Origin: Haladaptatus cibarius D43
Lineage (GTDB): Archaea; Halobacteriota; Halobacteria; Halobacteriales; Haladaptataceae
Direction of reading: 5' to 3'
Assembly: GCF_000710615.1 (NCBI RefSeq)
Contig: NZ_JDTH01000002.1
Coordinates: 1,542,082-1,606,081 of the forward strand
DNA: 64,000 nucleotides
Of this stretch, positions 59,866-64,000 are shown one piece after another (position 1 is the stretch's first letter; the number at the start of each line of letters is the position of its first letter). Position numbers and translations under genes: made by a program. The notes under the pieces are model-generated. The model made no database searches and was not told the DNA's origin. It saw only the letters and a list, made by a program, of their open reading frames with translations.

Positions 59866-61005
59866 TTATTCGACTTCGGTTTCCATCTCGGCTTCTTCGT
59901 CCATCTCCTCGATGACTTCGTCCGCACTCTTAATTTGGGCTTTGTCCTCGCCCTCTTTGATGGCTTGTGCTTCCTTTTCCATCGCTTCCACGTCCATCTC
60001 GGCTTCCTCGTCGATTTGGCCGAGGATTTCGTCGATGTCGTCCAGTCCGAGCAGTTCGCGGGTTTCCTCGTCGAAGTCGAGGCTGTTCAACTGCTGGTTG
60101 TCCGCCTTCACGTCGCTTCCGGTCAGATGTTTGCCGTACCGGCCGACGAGCGACGAGAGTTCCTGCGGCAGCACGAACGTCGTGGATTCACCCTGTCCGA
60201 TGCTTTCGAGCGTCTCCATTCCCTTTTCGATGACGGCGCGTTCGCCCATCGATTCGGCGGATTTCGCGCGGAGGACGGTCGAAACTGCGTCACCCTGCGC
60301 TTCGAGGATCTGGCTCTGCTTTTCACCCTGTGCGCGGATGATGTTGGACTGTTTGTCACCCTCCGCCGTCTCGATAGCACTGCGGCGTTCACCTTGTGCT
60401 TCGAGAATCATGGCGCGGCGTTTGCGCTCTGCGGAGGTCTGCTGTTCCATCGCCTGCTGAACGTCCTTGGACGGGTTGACTTCACGGACTTCGACGCTTT
60501 CGACGCGAATCCCCCACTCGTCGGTGGGTTCGTCCAGTTCGCGGCGGATTTTCGCGTTGATTTCCTGGCGCTTGTTGAGCGTATCGTCGAGTTCCATGTC
60601 ACCGAGGACGGCGCGGAGCGTCGTCTGGGCGAGGTTCGAAACGGCGCGTTTGTAATCCTCGACTTCGAGGAACGCCTTCTTCGCGTTCATCACCTTGATG
60701 TAGACGACGGCGTCCGCGGTCACGGGCGAGTTGTCGCGCGTGATGGCTTCCTGTCGCGGCACGTCGAGCGTCTGTGTCCGCATGTCGAAGCGGTACGTTT
60801 TGCTGACGAACGGCGGCACGAAGTTGATACCCGGTTCGAGGAGTTTCCGGTACTCACCGAAGACGGTCAGTGCGCGCTTCTCGGTCGCTTGCACGATTTC
60901 GACCGCCGACCAGACTGTGACGATGGCGAGAACCAGAAATAGCAGTGCAACTATCGTTATGAGTCCGCCAGCGGCGACGGATTGTAGAGGTACTAGGGGC
61001 AGCAT
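59866..61005 (-). CDS. SPFH/Band 7 (stomatin-like) membrane protein
   Basis: 379 aa. One N-terminal membrane helix (about 12-36, GLITIVALLFLVLAIVTVW) precedes the SPFH domain (about 40-200: RALTVFGEYRKLLEPGINFV, FDMRTQTLDVPRQEAITRDN, WGIRVESVEVREVNPSKDVQ). A coiled-coil stretch with AQGE repeats follows (about 200-270). The C-terminal tail is strongly acidic (QIDEEAEMDVEAMEKEAQAI). It probably forms membrane microdomain scaffolds. The NfeD partner gene lies just upstream on the same strand. Confidence 0.92.
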   Translation of the reverse strand: MLPLVPLQSVAAGGLITIVALLFLVLAIVTVWSAVEIVQATEKRALTVFGEYRKLLEPGINFVPPFVSKTYRFDMRTQTLDVPRQEAITRDNSPVTADAVVYIKVMNAKKAFLEVEDYKRAVSNLAQTTLRAVLGDMELDDTLNKRQEINAKIRRELDEPTDEWGIRVESVEVREVNPSKDVQQAMEQQTSAERKRRAMILEAQGERRSAIETAEGDKQSNIIRAQGEKQSQILEAQGDAVSTVLRAKSAESMGERAVIEKGMETLESIGQGESTTFVLPQELSSLVGRYGKHLTGSDVKADNQQLNSLDFDEETRELLGLDDIDEILGQIDEEAEMDVEAMEKEAQAIKEGEDKAQIKSADEVIEEMDEEAEMETEVE

Positions 61006-61096
61006 ACATCCGAATGTTGGGATAGCTACCTGTTAAGTATTTTGCTACTTTGTACGCTGAGAGTTAGTGGGAAAATATCCGGAGGGCGAAGACGTG

Positions 61097-61630
61097 TCAG
61101 AGTTCTTCCGTCTCTTTCTCGCGCTTCGAGCGTCCTCTGGCCAGTTCGCGGTCGATACTGTCTTCGATGTGGCCGAGCGGTTCGACAGTGACGACGTTGC
61201 CGCCGCCGGGGTCGATGACCATTACTTCCGTTCCTTCCGGAATTTCGCCGTCCATCGACCGCGCGGCGTAGTGGGGATTGAATCCGCCACCGGACAGTTT
61301 CACCTGTCCTTCGGAGGGGGTGACGCGCTCGGTAACACGTCCGGTCGTTCCTTTGAGCGAGTCAGAATCTTTCGTCCGTCCGGTTCCTTTGCCGCCGTAC
61401 AGGTCGAGTTCGCGGTAGGCGTACAGCGATAGACCGCCGAACGCGAGGACGAGGAAGGCCAACACGAACGGCGTTGCTAGCGGCGGGAATGCGAGCGCCG
61501 CCAGACCTGCGAGCAGGAGCGCGACGCCGAGGACGATGAAATGCGCTCCGGGGATGAGCGCCTCCGCGAGCGCGAGCCCCGCACCCGCGAGGACGAGCAA
61601 AAGCGGGAGCGAATCGAGGGGCGATGCCAT
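61097..61630 (-). CDS. NfeD family protein
   Basis: 177 aa. Membrane helices at about 8-24, 28-47 and 52-72 are followed by an OB-fold domain (about 90-150: SLKGTTGRVTERVTPSEGQV, GGGFNPHYAARSMDGEIPEG, GTEVMVIDPGGGNVVTVEPL) and a charged tail. Short NfeD proteins partner stomatin-like SPFH proteins; the SPFH gene follows 91 bp downstream. The pair is a conserved membrane-homeostasis module. Confidence 0.9.
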   Translation of the reverse strand: MASPLDSLPLLLVLAGAGLALAEALIPGAHFIVLGVALLLAGLAALAFPPLATPFVLAFLVLAFGGLSLYAYRELDLYGGKGTGRTKDSDSLKGTTGRVTERVTPSEGQVKLSGGGFNPHYAARSMDGEIPEGTEVMVIDPGGGNVVTVEPLGHIEDSIDRELARGRSKREKETEEL

Positions 61631-61668
61631 GATTGGGAGTTGGTGTCGAACGATTAAGGGTTTGTGGG

Positions 61669-61860
61669 TTACGCCAGTCCGGTCAACCGAAGAAACACGA
61701 ACACCATCGTAAGCGCGCCGAGGACGACGAACAGGATGTTTTCCGCCGAGGGAGTGCCCGGTTCGAGAGGTTCGTCCATGGGATACATCTGTGAAGCGTC
61801 GTCGCCGTTTTCGTCATCATCCTCCCCAACATCCTCCACATCAAACTTCCAGTCGGACAT
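61669..61860 (-). CDS. DUF7312-like small membrane protein
   Basis: 63 aa from MSDWKFDVEDVGEDDDENGD; a longer in-frame start at 61887 adds nine basic residues and is less likely. An acidic soluble N-terminus and PLEPGTPSAENILFVVLGAL lead to a single C-terminal membrane helix. This matches a small haloarchaeal family (DUF7312, from memory). It is upstream of nfeD and SPFH on the same strand, possibly the same unit. Function is unknown. Confidence 0.7.
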   Translation of the reverse strand: MSDWKFDVEDVGEDDDENGDDASQMYPMDEPLEPGTPSAENILFVVLGALTMVFVFLRLTGLA

Positions 61861-61907
61861 ACGCCGCGATACGAGTCGGTCGGACAAAAGGCTGGCTACG
61901 GGACGGA

Positions 61908-63656
61908 CTATGGACGGTCGTGTGACCGAACGTCACCGTGGTAGACGACGCCGCGTTCCGCGTCGATAGTCACTTCGTCGCCGCTTTCTACTTCCGGGCC
62001 GAGCGGCGCGCCGCTCACCATCGGAATGTCGAGTTCGCGGGCGACTAGTGCCGGATAGCCGGTCATTCCCGGTCGAGCATCGACAATACCGGCGAGGTTC
62101 GACGTATCGCCCGTGAACTCGCCGTCGAACTCCGGTTCGAGGACGAGTATCGTCCCCTCTGGAACGTCGACGAAGTCGCCGGTCGAACTACGCAGAACCG
62201 GCCCCGCAACCTGCCCGCGAACGACGCCGCGACCGGTTGCGATGGTTTCGGCGGCGACGTGGACTTTCAGCATGTTGGCCGTATCGGAGCCTTCGAGTTC
62301 GGTCATCATGCCGGAGAGGACGACCACTGTATCGCCGCTCTTCGCAACGTCTGCGTCGAGGGCGGCCTGCACCCCGTCCTCGATGATAGTTTCGGCGCTT
62401 GGGCCGAGATTCGTGTATTGGGCGTTGACGCCCCACGAAAGCGCGAGTTTTCGGCGGACGCGGTCGTTCGGCGTCGTCGCCACGACGGGAACCCCGGGGC
62501 GGAACTTCGCCACCTTCAGCGCGGTGTAGCCGGATTCGCTGGCGGCGACCACGGCACTCGCGCCGATGTCGCGAGCGAGATACCGCGCGGAACGTGCGAT
62601 GGCGTCGGTTCTGGTGTCATCGCTCGTCGGAACGCGCTGTTCGAGCGTTTCCTCGTACTCGTCGCTCTCCTCGACTTCGCGGACGATGCTGTCCATCGTT
62701 TCGACCACGCGAACCGGATGGTCGCCGATTGCCGTCTCGCCCGAAAGCATGACGGCGTCCGTCCCGTCGAGAACCGCGTTCGCCACGTCGGAGGCCTCTG
62801 CGCGCGTCGGCCTGCGCGAGTGAACCATCGAATCGAGCATCTCGGTGGCAGTGATGACGGGGACACCTGCTCGCTGGCAGGTTCGAATGATGCGCTTTTG
62901 AATCATCGGCACGTCCTCCATCGGACATTCGACGCCGAGGTCCCCGCGGGCCACCATCACGCCGTAGGCGGCGTCAACGATTTCCTCCAGATTCTCGACC
63001 GCGCCGCGCCGCTCGATTTTTGCGATAATCGGGATGTCTGCCCCGTTGTCTTCAAGCACTTTGCTGACCTCGAACACGTCGTCGGCGTCGCGGACGAAAC
63101 TCGCCGCGACGAAATCGACGTTCGCTTCTGCGGCCAATTTGAGGTCGTCGCGGTCTTTTTCGGTGACGACATCCAAATCGAGTTCGACGCCGGGAACGTT
63201 AACGCCTTTCCGACTGCTGAGTTCGCCGCCGCTTTCGACGTGTGCGACGACGGCGTCGTCGTCGACTTTTTCCACCGTCGTCTCGATTCGGCCGTCGTCC
63301 AAGAGAACCGAGTCGCCTGATTCGGCGTTCGTGATGGCGACCGACAGGCCGACCTCCTCCGGTGTCGCGTCGTTGCCTTCGATGAATCGAACCGTCGAAC
63401 CGGTTTCGAGCATGATTGGCTCTTCGATTTCGGCGGTTCGAATTTCCGGCCCTTGGAGGTCGAGCATCGCCGCAAGGGGATTTTCGGTCGCTTCGTCAAC
63501 CCGCCGAACCGTGTCGATGATGTCCGCTCGGTCGTCACGCGACCCGTGGCTTGCATTGACCCGAGCGACCGTCATTCCGGCGTCTGCGAGTTCCCGAACC
63601 GAACTCTGCGAATCCGACGCAGGACCGAGGGTACAGACGATTTTCGCATTTCTCAT
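61908..63656 (-). CDS. pyk: Pyruvate kinase with C-terminal PEP-utiliser domain
   Basis: 582 aa from MRNAKIVCTLGPASDSQSSV. The TIM barrel, B domain and C domain are complete, with MLDLQGPEIRTAEI, the catalytic Lys in IIAKIERRGAVENL, metal/PEP residues in MVARGDLGVECP, and TATEMLDSMVHSRRPTRAE. Residues about 480-575 are an extra PEP-utiliser-like domain (DARPGMTGYPALVARELDIP) whose usual phospho-His is absent. It makes pyruvate and ATP from PEP. It is single-copy style, 47 bp upstream of the DUF7312 gene. Confidence 0.95.
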   Translation of the reverse strand: MRNAKIVCTLGPASDSQSSVRELADAGMTVARVNASHGSRDDRADIIDTVRRVDEATENPLAAMLDLQGPEIRTAEIEEPIMLETGSTVRFIEGNDATPEEVGLSVAITNAESGDSVLLDDGRIETTVEKVDDDAVVAHVESGGELSSRKGVNVPGVELDLDVVTEKDRDDLKLAAEANVDFVAASFVRDADDVFEVSKVLEDNGADIPIIAKIERRGAVENLEEIVDAAYGVMVARGDLGVECPMEDVPMIQKRIIRTCQRAGVPVITATEMLDSMVHSRRPTRAEASDVANAVLDGTDAVMLSGETAIGDHPVRVVETMDSIVREVEESDEYEETLEQRVPTSDDTRTDAIARSARYLARDIGASAVVAASESGYTALKVAKFRPGVPVVATTPNDRVRRKLALSWGVNAQYTNLGPSAETIIEDGVQAALDADVAKSGDTVVVLSGMMTELEGSDTANMLKVHVAAETIATGRGVVRGQVAGPVLRSSTGDFVDVPEGTILVLEPEFDGEFTGDTSNLAGIVDARPGMTGYPALVARELDIPMVSGAPLGPEVESGDEVTIDAERGVVYHGDVRSHDRP

Positions 63657-63770
63657 ACGCCACGATTGGTCGGTGCCTGCCAAAAAACCCCGCAGTTACC
63701 GCGGCGGAGAGTAATGATTGGGGACATCTGGCCACAATCGCTATTTGTGTCCCATTCAAAACGGGAAAAT

Positions 63771-64000
63771 ATGTCCAAATACGCATCACTGGTCACTATC
63801 GAACAAAATTATCAGAACGTCCAGGAACTCGCGTCCATCTGGGGAGACATCCGAAACGAACTGGAAACCCACGAGGCAACACTGGAAGAAACCTACGCCA
63901 TCCTCGGCGAATACGATTTCCTTCTCGTCATCGACGCCGAAGATAGGGATTCGGCGTATCAGGCCTCGCTGTGTATCGAACGCTACGGACTCGACATGCA
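63771..64000 (+). CDS. GYD-domain protein, N-terminal part
   Basis: ATG at 63771 opens a frame running to the window end, 76 codons visible. MSKYASLVTIEQNYQNVQEL, then WGDIRNELETHEATLEETYA and LGEYDFLLVIDAEDRDSAY match the GYD family (about 95-100 aa), small ferredoxin-like fold proteins of unclear role. A TATA-like AT stretch lies 25-30 nt upstream. The C-terminus is outside the window. Confidence 0.85.
   Translation, partial: MSKYASLVTIEQNYQNVQELASIWGDIRNELETHEATLEETYAILGEYDFLLVIDAEDRDSAYQASLCIERYGLDM

Noticed and set aside
59155-60942. 595-codon open frame on the + strand
   Set aside because: It is antisense to the winged-helix regulator and the SPFH gene, both of which have clear motifs; the Phe/His/Arg-rich product is an artefact.
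1-64000. CRISPR arrays, tRNA or rRNA genes, intact IS elements
   Set aside because: No regularly spaced repeats, cloverleaf-like GTTCRA segments, rRNA sequence or transposase motifs (e.g. DDE blocks) were recognised on either strand.

Overview
The window is chromosomal DNA from a halophilic archaeon (class Halobacteria). The evidence is about 60% G+C, acidic proteins, Tat (twin-arginine) signal peptides on most exported proteins, PGF-CTERM surface anchors, leaderless promoters with a TATA element 26-30 nt before the start codon, and archaeal information-processing genes (TFB, TFS, NAC, thermosome). Clearly haloarchaeal families such as HalOD1 and several Halobacteria-restricted DUFs are also present. 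A trehalose-phosphate synthase and the general gene set are compatible with Haladaptatus or a close relative, but the genus is an inference.

Layout. 1-5.5 kb: translation and transcription housekeeping (PUA protein, NAC, TrmI-like methyltransferase, TFS), an MFS transporter, a crotonase, and a 257-bp inverted-repeat element. 5.5-13.6 kb: a possible Fe-S nuclease (DUF5787), a surface protein, a Nudix hydrolase, an S10 paralogue, an NhaC antiporter and an M20 amidohydrolase with divergent promoters, and a membrane-anchored halocyanin. 13.7-24.1 kb: a geranylgeranyl reductase divergent from a 2Fe-2S ferredoxin, AAC(3) plus flavin reductase, secreted acidic proteins, a rhodanese-metallo-beta-lactamase fusion, and a PQQ-propeller surface protein. 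24.3-32 kb: sugar-acid degradation genes (enolase-superfamily dehydratase, KdgA-type aldolase) flanking exported proteins (a DsbA-like repeat protein, a GH5-like lipoprotein, a beta-helix/dockerin protein). 32-46.6 kb: two micro zinc proteins, a HAD phosphatase, MFS, nicotinate phosphoribosyltransferase, OtsA, type III RuBisCO, thermosome and an AIR-synthase-like protein. This part holds most of the structured intergenic elements. 46.7-53 kb: aromatic amino-acid synthesis (trpCBA, AroA', AroB', AroD). 53-64 kb: a probable CTAG DNA methyltransferase, TFB, AglD-type glycosyltransferase/flippase, SPFH and NfeD, pyruvate kinase, and the start of a GYD-domain gene.

Genes that work together: trpC-trpB-trpA overlap by 4 nt each and are followed by the archaeal shikimate entry enzymes. 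RuBisCO III fits archaeal nucleotide-sugar salvage feeding glycolysis, whose last step is the pyruvate kinase here. The dehydratase and aldolase fit the haloarchaeal semi-phosphorylative Entner-Doudoroff route.

The most interesting signal is non-coding. Three intergenic copies (33877-33944, 41662-41729, 45079-45147) share an almost ungapped module: a GGCGCG box, a hairpin with an 11-position outer stem, a symmetric GA/GA internal loop, a 4-bp inner stem and a 5-nt loop, then a GCGAGGGATGAC box at fixed spacing. The stems differ in sequence but keep pairing through compensatory changes, with G-U pairs only on the + strand. This suggests a conserved structured RNA. Two of these copies lie inside larger inverted-repeat elements, and a third element (12582-12895) shares the same termini. 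No rRNA, tRNA, CRISPR array or intact insertion sequence was seen.
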